Assembly (NCBI GenBank): GCA_039028335.1
Contig: JBCCIF010000001.1
Location: forward strand, 46,725 to 110,724
Reading direction: 5' to 3'
Origin: JABDKJ01 sp039028335
GTDB taxonomy: Bacteria > Bacteroidota > Bacteroidia > Flavobacteriales_D > JABDKJ01
DNA: 64,000 nucleotides
The translations under genes were made by a program, and so were the position numbers. The stretch's first letter is position 1. The number at the start of each line of letters is the position of its first letter. The notes under the pieces are model-generated. The model was not told the origin of the DNA, made no database searches, and saw only the letters and a program-made list of their open reading frames with translations. Below, piece by piece: positions 52,613 through 61,081 of this stretch.

Positions 52613-52653
52613 AAACTCTCAAAATTCTAGCCTTGAATTTTGGGAGTTTTTTT
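52613..52653 (+). terminator. Rho-independent terminator after the cupredoxin-like gene
   Basis: A 14-bp stem (52614-52627 with 52635-52648, one G-T pair), a 7-base loop and a following T tract (52647-52653). It stops the plus-strand unit before the convergent membrane-protein gene. Confidence 0.88.
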
Positions 52654-52675
52654 ATGCCTAAATTTGGGTTTTACC

Positions 52676-53947
52676 TCAGGTCGTGGGTTCACACTTTGAG
52701 CTTTCCATACTCATGGAGTCAACAATAATCTGCAGTACATGTCGAAGGATTGGTAGGTTGATGAACCATCCAAGGCAGGCATAAATTAAATTGATATGAT
52801 TTAATGCATGACTTAGAGCTTGTACACTTTGGAATTCATTACCTAAATAGTCAACATAAGTAACTTGCTTCAGTTTGCGTTCAAAATAATTTGCGTTTTC
52901 AATCTCCAGATTTATAGCTGATCTGCGCAGAAACCAATTTTTTAGTTGAGAACACATAGCACAATCAAAATCGAAATAAATGACTCCGCTTGGAATGTGT
53001 TGTGGTTTGAATAAGAAATACCATTTTGGCACATGGCTTTTGTACTTCAACCAGCCCTTTCCGAATCTTTTTTCCATATCCTGATATTCTTGAAAATTAG
53101 ATACAGAATAGGCATAGATGATAGAAATGCAGGTTCCGAGCAGTAAATAGTATGATTCATGGATGATGGAAAGTGGAATAAAAAGTAGACCAAATGACCA
53201 TTGTATGGGATTCTTGCAATACGCATAGATGCCTGTTTCAACTAATACCTCCGTTTTATCATAAGGAAATGGAGTTCCTTTACCAATAGTCACCAAGTTT
53301 TGTACGGCTACTAATCCAGGAAAGGCGAAAATAAAGAGAAGTTGATATTGACTGATTGATAAGTTGAAATGGAGAGTTCTTATCAAGTGCATTTCGTAAA
53401 GAAGAATCGGGATAGAGAAATAGAATAGGAGAATCATGGTAAAAACCTGCATAAATGCTCTATACCTGAGCATGCTGTTTTGATAGAATGCATAGGCCCA
53501 TAAATATCCAGGCGTAAATACCAATAGGATAAATAGCACATCGCCTAGTATCCAATTTTCATACAACTTGAATTGTAGAATTTCTTGAAAGAACTTCATG
53601 CTTAATACATCCAACCAAAGAAGTACAAGAAAGAAGATTATTGAAAGTACTAACCGCATCTTGAGCAATGGAACGATTGACCAAAATATCAACCATATAA
53701 AGAATGTCTCAGGTGGAATTTTAAAAAATTCTCGAGAAGAGCTTTCAAAGCTCCAAAAGCCCAAACGTTCACATAGAAGATTTGCCAACTGCATGCTTGA
53801 AAAAGAATAAATAAGACAATAGAAGAGCGCCCAATTCTGCCGGTGATCTTGCCTTTTCCTCAGAATGAGATAAAAGAGCAATCCAAATGCAGCTGTTATT
53901 AAAATGGAAGGTGTATATGCTAATACATTACTCAAAATAACATGCAA
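52676..53947 (-). CDS. Multi-TM protein fused to ICMT-like methyltransferase region and DCC thioredoxin-like domain
   Basis: A 423-residue membrane protein. The N-terminal half has about six helices; the segment FKIPPETFFIWLIFW (about residues 75-89) loosely recalls lycopene-cyclase-type membrane domains. Residues about 225-315 (VETGIYAYCKNPIQWSFGLL, RFGKGWLKYKSHVPKW) match the isoprenylcysteine methyltransferase/PEMT fold. Residues about 320-400 (VIYFDFDCAMCSQLKNWFLR) are a DCC (DUF393) thioredoxin-like domain with its DxxCxxC active site. No ATG is available; the start is TTG at 53947 or 53935, overlapping the upstream gene. The function is unknown. Confidence 0.83.
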   Translation of the reverse strand: MHVILSNVLAYTPSILITAAFGLLFYLILRKRQDHRQNWALFYCLIYSFSSMQLANLLCERLGFWSFESSSREFFKIPPETFFIWLIFWSIVPLLKMRLVLSIIFFLVLLWLDVLSMKFFQEILQFKLYENWILGDVLFILLVFTPGYLWAYAFYQNSMLRYRAFMQVFTMILLFYFSIPILLYEMHLIRTLHFNLSISQYQLLFIFAFPGLVAVQNLVTIGKGTPFPYDKTEVLVETGIYAYCKNPIQWSFGLLFIPLSIIHESYYLLLGTCISIIYAYSVSNFQEYQDMEKRFGKGWLKYKSHVPKWYFLFKPQHIPSGVIYFDFDCAMCSQLKNWFLRRSAINLEIENANYFERKLKQVTYVDYLGNEFQSVQALSHALNHINLIYACLGWFINLPILRHVLQIIVDSMSMESSKCEPTT

Positions 53948-54791
53948 TCAAATAGCGATTCATCAAGTCCACACTGTACTTTTCTAAAGGCTTAAAGTAC
54001 CAATTCGGGTGAAGGTCACAAACGAAAGCACTTTCCCAAATAATTTGAGTTTGACCTAATTCATTCTTTTTAATTTCGGCATGCATTTCCTTCCATGTAA
54101 GCCAGTGATCGATATGCGTGGAGTCGGAAATGGCCTTAAATGTAATTTTTTGACCTTCGATACGATTAATTTCGAGCAGCAATTTTCCCTCTCCTTTAGT
54201 AGATGACCGAAAAGTTATTTCACGCTGTGCTCCTTTATAGAGCCCATTTCCTTTGATGTGCATTGGTTGAGGAAAGCCTAATTCAAAAAAGAAGGGTAAT
54301 TCATTGTCAAATGTGGGGTTATGATTGAAGGCTTCGATGCCAATATCATTTTTCAAGATGACTTCGGATTGAACCCGGATGATTTCACTTTCCTTCCAAT
54401 GTTTCGCGGGTTGAGACAAGAGAATTAGCAAAGGTAGGAGTATGAAGGAATACAAATGATGACGCTTATTTTTTTTGAGCTGTTCGTAAATAAAGACTAT
54501 AAACAAGCCAATTCCGTAAAAGATTGGCGAAGAGATCAAAATGCATATCATGCCTTCGCCAAATAGTATTCCAGATATGGCTAGAAATAGTGTTATGGCT
54601 TTGAATACTGCTGCATACAAGGATTTTTGTTTAGGCCAATACTTGACCATCAGCACAGCAATCGTGGCCGGTAGGCCAATGAATAGTAAAGAGCTCTGTT
54701 CGAATCCTCTTTCTGAAATAATTCTGAATACCAGACTAGTGACTGTTAATACAAAAATGAGAATGTAAAGGGGGCGCGTTTTATTTTTCAT
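53928..54791 (-). CDS. Membrane protein with periplasmic SRPBCC-like domain, partner of the DCC fusion
   Basis: A 287-residue protein. Residues 1-125 hold about five hydrophobic helices (YILIFVLTVTSLVFRII, MICILISSPIFYGIGLFIVF). The rest, about 160 residues, is soluble (QSEVILKNDIGIEAFNHNP, KLLLEINRIEGQKITFKAIS, WESAFVCDLHPNWYFKPLEK) and is reminiscent of a polyketide-cyclase/SRPBCC-type lipid-binding fold. A TTG three codons upstream (54800) is possible. It overlaps the downstream DCC fusion gene by 20 bases (8 if the later TTG is used) and is surely in one unit with it. Confidence 0.78.
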   Translation of the reverse strand: MKNKTRPLYILIFVLTVTSLVFRIISERGFEQSSLLFIGLPATIAVLMVKYWPKQKSLYAAVFKAITLFLAISGILFGEGMICILISSPIFYGIGLFIVFIYEQLKKNKRHHLYSFILLPLLILLSQPAKHWKESEIIRVQSEVILKNDIGIEAFNHNPTFDNELPFFFELGFPQPMHIKGNGLYKGAQREITFRSSTKGEGKLLLEINRIEGQKITFKAISDSTHIDHWLTWKEMHAEIKKNELGQTQIIWESAFVCDLHPNWYFKPLEKYSVDLMNRYLIACYFE

Positions 54792-54836
54792 AAGTTTCAA
54801 ATATAATTGAAAGATATGAAATTAAGAACTAATATC

Positions 54837-55298
54837 CTACTCTTCTTCCTCAGAATCATCATTCTCTTCATTCAAGAGATCCTTGAAAACAAGGTGATGT
54901 ATTCTTGAAAAGGAAAGTGATTCCTTTTTAAAGGTTATTCGAATTTCTTTTACCATGCTATTTTCTATCCAGGCTAGTAGCTTGGATTCTATCTCAACGA
55001 CAAAGGCTGTTACGCCAATTCCAAGCGTGTCGGAATAGTCCGTGTTGATTTCTACGGTTTCGGAATCAATCTCAATTTCTTCATGTCCGTCTGAAAAGCA
55101 TACTTTGCAACTGTTCTTGGTCCTAACTTGAAAGGGACCCACAATATTGCAATTAAGAAAACGATACCCTCCAGTAATATCTGAGCCACAATAAAATTTA
55201 AACTCTCCTTCTTCTGCTATAGGATCAAAATCTATTTTTTGAATTGCCTCGGTTACAATTTTATCGTAATCTCTGTTTTTAAATTTGAAAAAACCCAT
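54837..55298 (-). CDS. Small acidic protein of unknown function
   Basis: A 153-residue soluble protein without a signal peptide. It has three cysteines in mid-protein (FYCGSDI, LNCNIVG, SCKVCFSDG) and a C-terminal acidic run (NEENDDSEEEE). The fold appears mixed alpha/beta. It follows rodA after 26 bases on the same strand, so it is likely to be transcribed with the cell-shape operon. I know no family for it. Confidence 0.78.
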   Translation of the reverse strand: MGFFKFKNRDYDKIVTEAIQKIDFDPIAEEGEFKFYCGSDITGGYRFLNCNIVGPFQVRTKNSCKVCFSDGHEEIEIDSETVEINTDYSDTLGIGVTAFVVEIESKLLAWIENSMVKEIRITFKKESLSFSRIHHLVFKDLLNEENDDSEEEE

Positions 55299-55324
55299 AA
55301 GTCGATTTCAGTCGAAATTACAAA

Positions 55325-56755
55325 TCAACGAAGAATATCCAACCTTTCAGAATCGAGTTTTAGAAGTATGAATATCATCGCGGAAAAAACCATTAAGGAA
55401 GAACCGCCATAGCTAAAAAAGGGTAGAGGAATTCCTATAACAGGGCAGAGACCAATAGTCATCCCAATGTTAATGGTAAAATGAATAAAAAAGATTCCGG
55501 CAACACTATAGGCAAACATTCTGGTAAAAACGGATCGCTGCCTTTCAGCAATGATAATGATGCGGAATAGCATGAATAAGAACAGTATGACAACAAGTGC
55601 AGAACCCAGATAGCCCCATTCTTCTCCTATCGTGCAAAATATGAAGTCAGTGCTTTGCATAGGGACGTATTTAAATTTGGTCAAGGTCCCATCGGTGAAT
55701 CCCTTACCTTTTATACCTCCGCTTCCAATTGCAATTTTTGATTGATGTACATTATAGCCTATATCATGAATATCTTTTTTATGTCCAAATAAGACATCTA
55801 TTCTCTGTTTGTGGTGTTTTTTGAGAATACTTGTCAATTTCACTTCATCTGGACTTTCTTCGGCAAGGACCAATTCTTCTTTAGAATTTAAAAATCGCTC
55901 TGAATGATAAACAAAGTAAGTGCAGCCCATTATCAGAACTGCAAGAATTCCAGTAGCGATGGCATTTTTTACCATTTGAGTTCTAAAACGAGGTGGGGTA
56001 AAATAATTGAAGAAATAAATACTTAGGATAACAAAAAGAACAATACCCAAAATAAGAAAGAATAATCCGTGGACTTCAAGGCTTAATATATCGACCGAGG
56101 AATGGATAAAAAGTAATGTTAAAACCCCTATGATAATTGCCAGAAGGCCCATATAAAGAGGTGTCTCAAGGAAGCCCCCGCGATATAGCACGAGCATAAA
56201 GGCTAGAAAAACGAGCATTGTTCCCGGATCCGGTTGCAAGACAATTAAAAGTGCAGGAAGGCCAATTAATCCTAACAAAGCAAGCAGGTCTGTAGAAAAA
56301 TGAATACGTATCCCGAAAATTGAAAAATCAATTTTCTGACTGAAAGGAAATCCATCGGATATAAAATTGGCTATAACGAGAGCGAGACCGAGTTTAGCAA
56401 ATTCTGATGGCTGTATACCAAAACTTCCAAATCCAAACCAAGATGTTGCACCATTAACTTTTTTACCAAATAATAAGACTGCAATAAGCAACAGTATGGT
56501 AAAACCATAAAATGGAATGGAAAGAGTTTTGAAGATCCCCCCATCCAAAAGCATGATGAAAAAACCAATACCTATTGAAACACAAATCCAAATGAACTGT
56601 TTACCATATTCCTGTGAGCTATCAAAAATGCTCAAATGATCTAAGTTCAATGATGCTGAATAAATATTGAACCAACCAAAAAAGAGCAATAAAATAAAGA
56701 CGATAAAAAGTGGGAAATCAAATTCACCAAATATGCCATTTGATCTCTTTACCAT
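55325..56755 (-). CDS. rodA: Rod-shape-determining SEDS glycosyltransferase RodA
   Basis: A 476-residue SEDS peptidoglycan polymerase with ten membrane helices. Core motifs GIQPSEFAKLGLALVIANFI (about residues 122-141) and LQPDPGTMLVFLAFMLVLYR (about 176-195, with the catalytic-aspartate region), and FCTIGEEWGYLGS and CPVIGIPLPFFSYGGSSLM near the end. It carries an extra stretch of about 100 residues in the middle (roughly 215-330), as in Bacteroidota members. It works with PBP2 in cell elongation and shares one base with the upstream mrdA gene. Confidence 0.96.
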   Translation of the reverse strand: MVKRSNGIFGEFDFPLFIVFILLLFFGWFNIYSASLNLDHLSIFDSSQEYGKQFIWICVSIGIGFFIMLLDGGIFKTLSIPFYGFTILLLIAVLLFGKKVNGATSWFGFGSFGIQPSEFAKLGLALVIANFISDGFPFSQKIDFSIFGIRIHFSTDLLALLGLIGLPALLIVLQPDPGTMLVFLAFMLVLYRGGFLETPLYMGLLAIIIGVLTLLFIHSSVDILSLEVHGLFFLILGIVLFVILSIYFFNYFTPPRFRTQMVKNAIATGILAVLIMGCTYFVYHSERFLNSKEELVLAEESPDEVKLTSILKKHHKQRIDVLFGHKKDIHDIGYNVHQSKIAIGSGGIKGKGFTDGTLTKFKYVPMQSTDFIFCTIGEEWGYLGSALVVILFLFMLFRIIIIAERQRSVFTRMFAYSVAGIFFIHFTINIGMTIGLCPVIGIPLPFFSYGGSSLMVFSAMIFILLKLDSERLDILR

Positions 56756-58557
56756 TAGTTATGCAATAAATCACCTTCCAACATTCTCTTTTCCACATGT
56801 GGTCGATTGATTTCCCCTGTTAAATATTTCTCAATTACTAAGCTGTTAATTGGGGCTGCCCATGTAGAGCCAAATCCAACATTTTCTACATAGACTGCTA
56901 CTGCAATTTTAGGGTCGTCCTTTGGAGCAAAGGCAATAAAAATACTGTGGTCTTTTCCATGTGGATTTTCAGCTGTACCTGTTTTTCCGCAAACTTCAAT
57001 GTCTTCGGAGAATCGAACTCCTCGACCAGTTCCTTTTTCAATAACCGCATACATTCCTTCAATAACAGGCTCATAGTGTTCTTTTGAAATGTCGGTTTCT
57101 AAAATGAGATTTTCTTCTTCATAGGCCGGCTCACCATTTACCTTTCGAACTAAGTGGGGTTTCTTATACCATCCTCTATTGGCGAGAATAGAAGTGAAAT
57201 TTGCCATTTGAAGAGGAGTTACACCCAATTCACCTTGACCAATAGAAAGGCTTATAATCGTATGCGCTTTCCATCGTCCTTTTTGATAATATCTGTCGTA
57301 ATATGCTGGTTGTGGAACTAGACCTTTTGCTTCTCCTGGAATGTCAATTCCCAATTTTTCTCCAAGACCAAATTTTGCGACATGTTCTCTCCACACTTTA
57401 TAGCCCGTTTCAGTCGTGGGATAATTGTCTAAAATATCTTTGAATACATTACAATAATAGGCATTGCATGATGTAGAGATTGAATAATTCAAGGCCAAAG
57501 GAGAGCGATGAGGGTGACATCCCAGACGCCTGCCACTGAAGTAATAGCCACCGTTACATGAATGATAAGTATTCTCATTTAATACGCCTTCTTCTAATCC
57601 AATGAGCGCTTGAATTAATTTAAACGTTGATCCCGGAGGGTATTGCGCTTGTAAAGCCCGATTAAATAGAGGGTTTAAGGTGTCTTGGCTCAGCACTTTA
57701 TAGTTTTCAGAGCGAACACGCCCTACCAATAGATTAGGGTCATAGCTGGGATTATTAACCATACAGAGTATTTCTCCAGTCTCGGGTTCTATGGCTACTA
57801 TGCTCCCCCTTTTATTTTTCATTAGCTCTTCGCCAAAATTTTGCAATTCTATATCTATGGTACTTTCTAGGTCAAGTCCGTTTACAGCTACTGTATCGAA
57901 ATCGCCATTGCTGTATTTGCCTTTGACATTATTGTGAACATCCACCAAGACGAATTCAATGCCTCGCTTACCTCTTAAGTCTTTTTCATATGATCGCTCT
58001 ATACCGCTGGTTCCGATATAATCACCCGATTTATAATAGGAGTCGCTATTTATTTTCTTTTGACCAACTTCTCCAATGTATCCAAGAACATGAGGAGCGG
58101 ATTGATAAGGATATTTTCTAAGTGTTCGCGTACGTGCGAAAAACCCTGGAAAGTCTGAAAGATCTTCAGCAATACGAATATATTCTTCACCCTTGAGTTG
58201 AGCCAAAAATTCCGAGGCTTTGTAACGGCTATATCTCTTAGCCTTGTTTAGTTTTTGTATGATTGATTCCTTGTCAAGACCAGTTAATTCTTGAAACGCC
58301 AATGTATCAAACTCCTTGACTTGTCTCGGAATAACCATGAGATCGAAGGCAGCTATATTGTCCACAATGACTTTACCATTTCGATCTGAAATAATTCCGC
58401 GGGTAGGGTAGATGTCTTTTGCCGTTTCTGTAAGTCGAGCAGATTTCAATTTCCATTCATTCTCCAAGACTTGAATGCTGAATAGCTTCACAAGAAAAAG
58501 AAGCGCGATTGCGGCAAAAATGGCAAGAATAACATATTTCCTTTCGTCAAGATTCAA
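56755..58557 (-). CDS. mrdA: Penicillin-binding protein 2
   Basis: A 600-residue class B transpeptidase for cell-wall elongation. One N-terminal membrane helix (about residues 8-28), a dimerisation domain (DIYPTRGIISDRNGKVIVDN) and the transpeptidase domain with SxxK in YPPGSTFKLIQ (about 309-312), SxN in SISTSCNAYY and KTG in VCGKTGTAENP (about 524). All catalytic motifs are present. Four bases overlap with the upstream mreD. Confidence 0.96.
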   Translation of the reverse strand: MNLDERKYVILAIFAAIALLFLVKLFSIQVLENEWKLKSARLTETAKDIYPTRGIISDRNGKVIVDNIAAFDLMVIPRQVKEFDTLAFQELTGLDKESIIQKLNKAKRYSRYKASEFLAQLKGEEYIRIAEDLSDFPGFFARTRTLRKYPYQSAPHVLGYIGEVGQKKINSDSYYKSGDYIGTSGIERSYEKDLRGKRGIEFVLVDVHNNVKGKYSNGDFDTVAVNGLDLESTIDIELQNFGEELMKNKRGSIVAIEPETGEILCMVNNPSYDPNLLVGRVRSENYKVLSQDTLNPLFNRALQAQYPPGSTFKLIQALIGLEEGVLNENTYHSCNGGYYFSGRRLGCHPHRSPLALNYSISTSCNAYYCNVFKDILDNYPTTETGYKVWREHVAKFGLGEKLGIDIPGEAKGLVPQPAYYDRYYQKGRWKAHTIISLSIGQGELGVTPLQMANFTSILANRGWYKKPHLVRKVNGEPAYEEENLILETDISKEHYEPVIEGMYAVIEKGTGRGVRFSEDIEVCGKTGTAENPHGKDHSIFIAFAPKDDPKIAVAVYVENVGFGSTWAAPINSLVIEKYLTGEINRPHVEKRMLEGDLLHN

Positions 58558-59066
58558 GACTTTCTGCTAAAAATTAGATGAATTAAGAAAACCAATATGA
58601 ACGTATATATTGAACTTAAAAGTACCTTCAAAAGTGTGTATGGAAATTGTGAAAAGCTAAAAAATTCCAATAGAAACAAGTAGAGATGATGGATAAAGAT
58701 GAGTGAAAAACTAAAGGTAAAGAACCAATTAAAGCCAAAAGATGAGATACTAATATCCTGGCCAGTGTCGTAGCCATCTCTAGGGCGAATTAAATTAAGA
58801 ATTCCCGGCCGTACAAAACCCATTAAAACACAAGCAGCCGCGTGCAGGCCAAAAGTATTGTAGAATAAATCCATTGTAACTCCCGTCAAGAAACATAAGA
58901 TCAACAGGAATATGCGATTGATATCTATGGGTAATTTGAGAAGAATGAACACATAAACAAAAGGAATTGCCAAACCATCAAATAGTGCTGCTTCAATGAG
59001 AATTAATCCTTGAAAAAGAATTAATAAAACGAATCTTCCAATATGTCTTAAGTCAATATCGCTCAT
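58554..59066 (-). CDS. mreD: Rod-shape-determining protein MreD
   Basis: A 170-residue inner-membrane protein with five or six helices and almost no conserved motif, identified by size, hydrophobicity (FVLLILFQGLILIEAALFDG, LLILCFLTGVTMDLFYNTFG) and its place between mreC and mrdA, with ATGA-type overlaps on both sides. Confidence 0.9.
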   Translation of the reverse strand: MSDIDLRHIGRFVLLILFQGLILIEAALFDGLAIPFVYVFILLKLPIDINRIFLLILCFLTGVTMDLFYNTFGLHAAACVLMGFVRPGILNLIRPRDGYDTGQDISISSFGFNWFFTFSFSLIFIHHLYLFLLEFFSFSQFPYTLLKVLLSSIYTFILVFLIHLIFSRKS

Positions 59067-59893
59067 GGATAGAATTCTTCTTGCAAGTCATCCAATTCAT
59101 TTTGAAAGTCATTTGTCACAACATATACATGTCTCAAATTTGAGAAGTCAGTACTGAGTTTGACTCGGATGTCGTAATAGGCTTCTCCTTCATTTTCATT
59201 AAGATCAATAATTTCTCCTACAGGCGTGTCAGGAGGAAAATACCCAGATCCAACTTTTGAATAAACCATGTCTCCAACGGCAATAGGTGCGGTAATAACA
59301 ACTTGACTTAAAGTGGTTTCGGCTGGGTCTTTATTCCATTTTAAATAACCCAGATTGCCCGTCCTTTTAACGTAGGCTCCTGTGCTAAATGATTCTGAGA
59401 TGATGCTCTCTACAATAGCATAGTGTTCAGAGACTTCGGCTATTCGACCTACAATACCATTTAATGAAATGACCCCTTGCTTCTTTGCTACCCCATCGAT
59501 ACTGCCTTTATCTATGGTGAAATAGTTCCTGTTTTGATAAAGTGTTCCATTGATCACTTTAGCGTTGAGCATGCGGTATTGTCTTTGCCAAACACTGTCT
59601 TCTATAACCACGAAATTTCCTTCCATCTTTTTGAAAGAACTGATACGCTCTTCCAGAAGTTGTTCATTTTCTTCAAGTAAGAGTGCGTTTTCTTCTGACA
59701 AATGGAAGAAGTTAGAAATAGCCGCAGTTCTTTTCTGCATTGCAGCAACCCCATCATTCATGATGGAAAAGAATGCACTTTGCTGATGGGCAATACCTTT
59801 ATTACTAAAGAGAAATGAAAGGCAAATAAATTGAAGAAGGAGGAAGAGGATGAAAAAATAAAATCTTGAAAAGAATGATATTAGATTGTCCAT
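59063..59893 (-). CDS. mreC: Rod-shape-determining protein MreC
   Basis: A 276-residue bitopic protein: one membrane helix (residues about 10-32), a periplasmic coiled coil (about 60-95, ENEQLLEERISSFKKME) and the beta-barrel pair with GSIDGVAKKQGVISLNGIVG (about 132-151). It links cytoplasmic MreB to the periplasmic wall enzymes. Start is the ATG at 59893, 20 bases after mreB. Confidence 0.95.
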   Translation of the reverse strand: MDNLISFFSRFYFFILFLLLQFICLSFLFSNKGIAHQQSAFFSIMNDGVAAMQKRTAAISNFFHLSEENALLLEENEQLLEERISSFKKMEGNFVVIEDSVWQRQYRMLNAKVINGTLYQNRNYFTIDKGSIDGVAKKQGVISLNGIVGRIAEVSEHYAIVESIISESFSTGAYVKRTGNLGYLKWNKDPAETTLSQVVITAPIAVGDMVYSKVGSGYFPPDTPVGEIIDLNENEGEAYYDIRVKLSTDFSNLRHVYVVTNDFQNELDDLQEEFYP

Positions 59894-59913
59894 CCTTTTG
59901 TTTTAAATTGAAT

Positions 59914-60939
59914 TTATTCGCGAATCAAGAATTTGTACTTATCAATGTTTTTCAAGGCAATTCCAGTTCCTATAGCAACAGCTCTCAAAGGATCTTCAGC
60001 CACATGAACAGGTAATTTAGTCTTCATAGAAATTCTCCTATCTAATCCTCTTAGCAATGACCCTCCGCCTGCTAAGTAAATTCCGGTTCTATAAATATCA
60101 GCGGACAATTCAGGTGGAGTTTGTTCAAGGGCACTTAAAATGGCCTCTTCTATTTTTGAAATAGACTTGTCTAAGGCATGGGCTATCTCCTTATAGGAGA
60201 CCAAGATTTCTTTTGGAATTCCAGTCAACAAATCTCGCCCTCTCACTGCAAAATCTTCTGGGGGATTCTCGAGCTCTGGCAATGCAGCACCAACCTCAAT
60301 CTTTATCGTCTCTGCCGTTCTTTCACCAATGAGAATGTTGTGCTGTCTTCTCATATATTCTTCGATATCCTGGGTGAATTCGTCTCCAGCAACACGAATA
60401 TTTTTATCACTTACAATTCCCCCTAGTGCAATAACAGCAATTTCAGAAGTACCACCTCCTATATCGATAATCATGTTGCCCATTGGTTCCTCTACATCGA
60501 TACCGATTCCAATGGCCGCTGCCATGGGCTCGTGTATGAGATAAACTTCTTTTGCATTTGCATGCTCAGCAGAGTCTCGAACGGCTCGCTTCTCAACTTC
60601 AGTGATACCTGATGGAATACAGATCACCATTCGCATTTTAGGTGAAAACAACTGTTTTTTAGGATTGATCATTTTGATCATTCCAATAATCATAGCCTCG
60701 GCTGCCTGATAATCCGCGATTACACCATCCCTTAAAGGTCGAATAGTTTTGATGTCTTCATGAGTCTTTCCATGCATCTGTTGTGCTTCTCGACCGATGG
60801 CAATGAACTTTTTACTTTGCCTATCCTGTGCAACAATACTCGGTTCATCTACAACTACTTTGTCATTGTAAATAATAAGGGTATTTGCTGTACCTAAATC
60901 AATAGCAATCTCTTGTGTAAAATAACTGAATAATCCCAT
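59914..60939 (-). CDS. mreB: Rod-shape-determining actin-like protein MreB
   Basis: A 341-residue bacterial actin. IAIDLGTANTLIIYNDKVVV (residues about 11-30) is the phosphate-1 loop, IDIGGGTSEIAVIALGGIV (about 158-176) the phosphate-2 loop, and GIYLAGGGSLLRGLDRRI the adenosine loop. It organises the elongation machinery encoded downstream. The 142-base gap between purH and mreB holds no recognised site, apart from a weak -7-like TATTTTTA about 30 bases upstream on the minus strand. Confidence 0.97.
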   Translation of the reverse strand: MGLFSYFTQEIAIDLGTANTLIIYNDKVVVDEPSIVAQDRQSKKFIAIGREAQQMHGKTHEDIKTIRPLRDGVIADYQAAEAMIIGMIKMINPKKQLFSPKMRMVICIPSGITEVEKRAVRDSAEHANAKEVYLIHEPMAAAIGIGIDVEEPMGNMIIDIGGGTSEIAVIALGGIVSDKNIRVAGDEFTQDIEEYMRRQHNILIGERTAETIKIEVGAALPELENPPEDFAVRGRDLLTGIPKEILVSYKEIAHALDKSISKIEEAILSALEQTPPELSADIYRTGIYLAGGGSLLRGLDRRISMKTKLPVHVAEDPLRAVAIGTGIALKNIDKYKFLIRE

Positions 60940-61081
60940 CGTGCTTTTAGCCTTCTTTAATCTGTAAAAATAGGGCTTTAATTGACTTCGCTATAGACAT
61001 AGCTGAGATATATTAACGCCTCCTTTTTGGTAACGTCAACTTCTTCAATGGTTAATCTAAGAATTGTTAAAGTCTCTTAAT

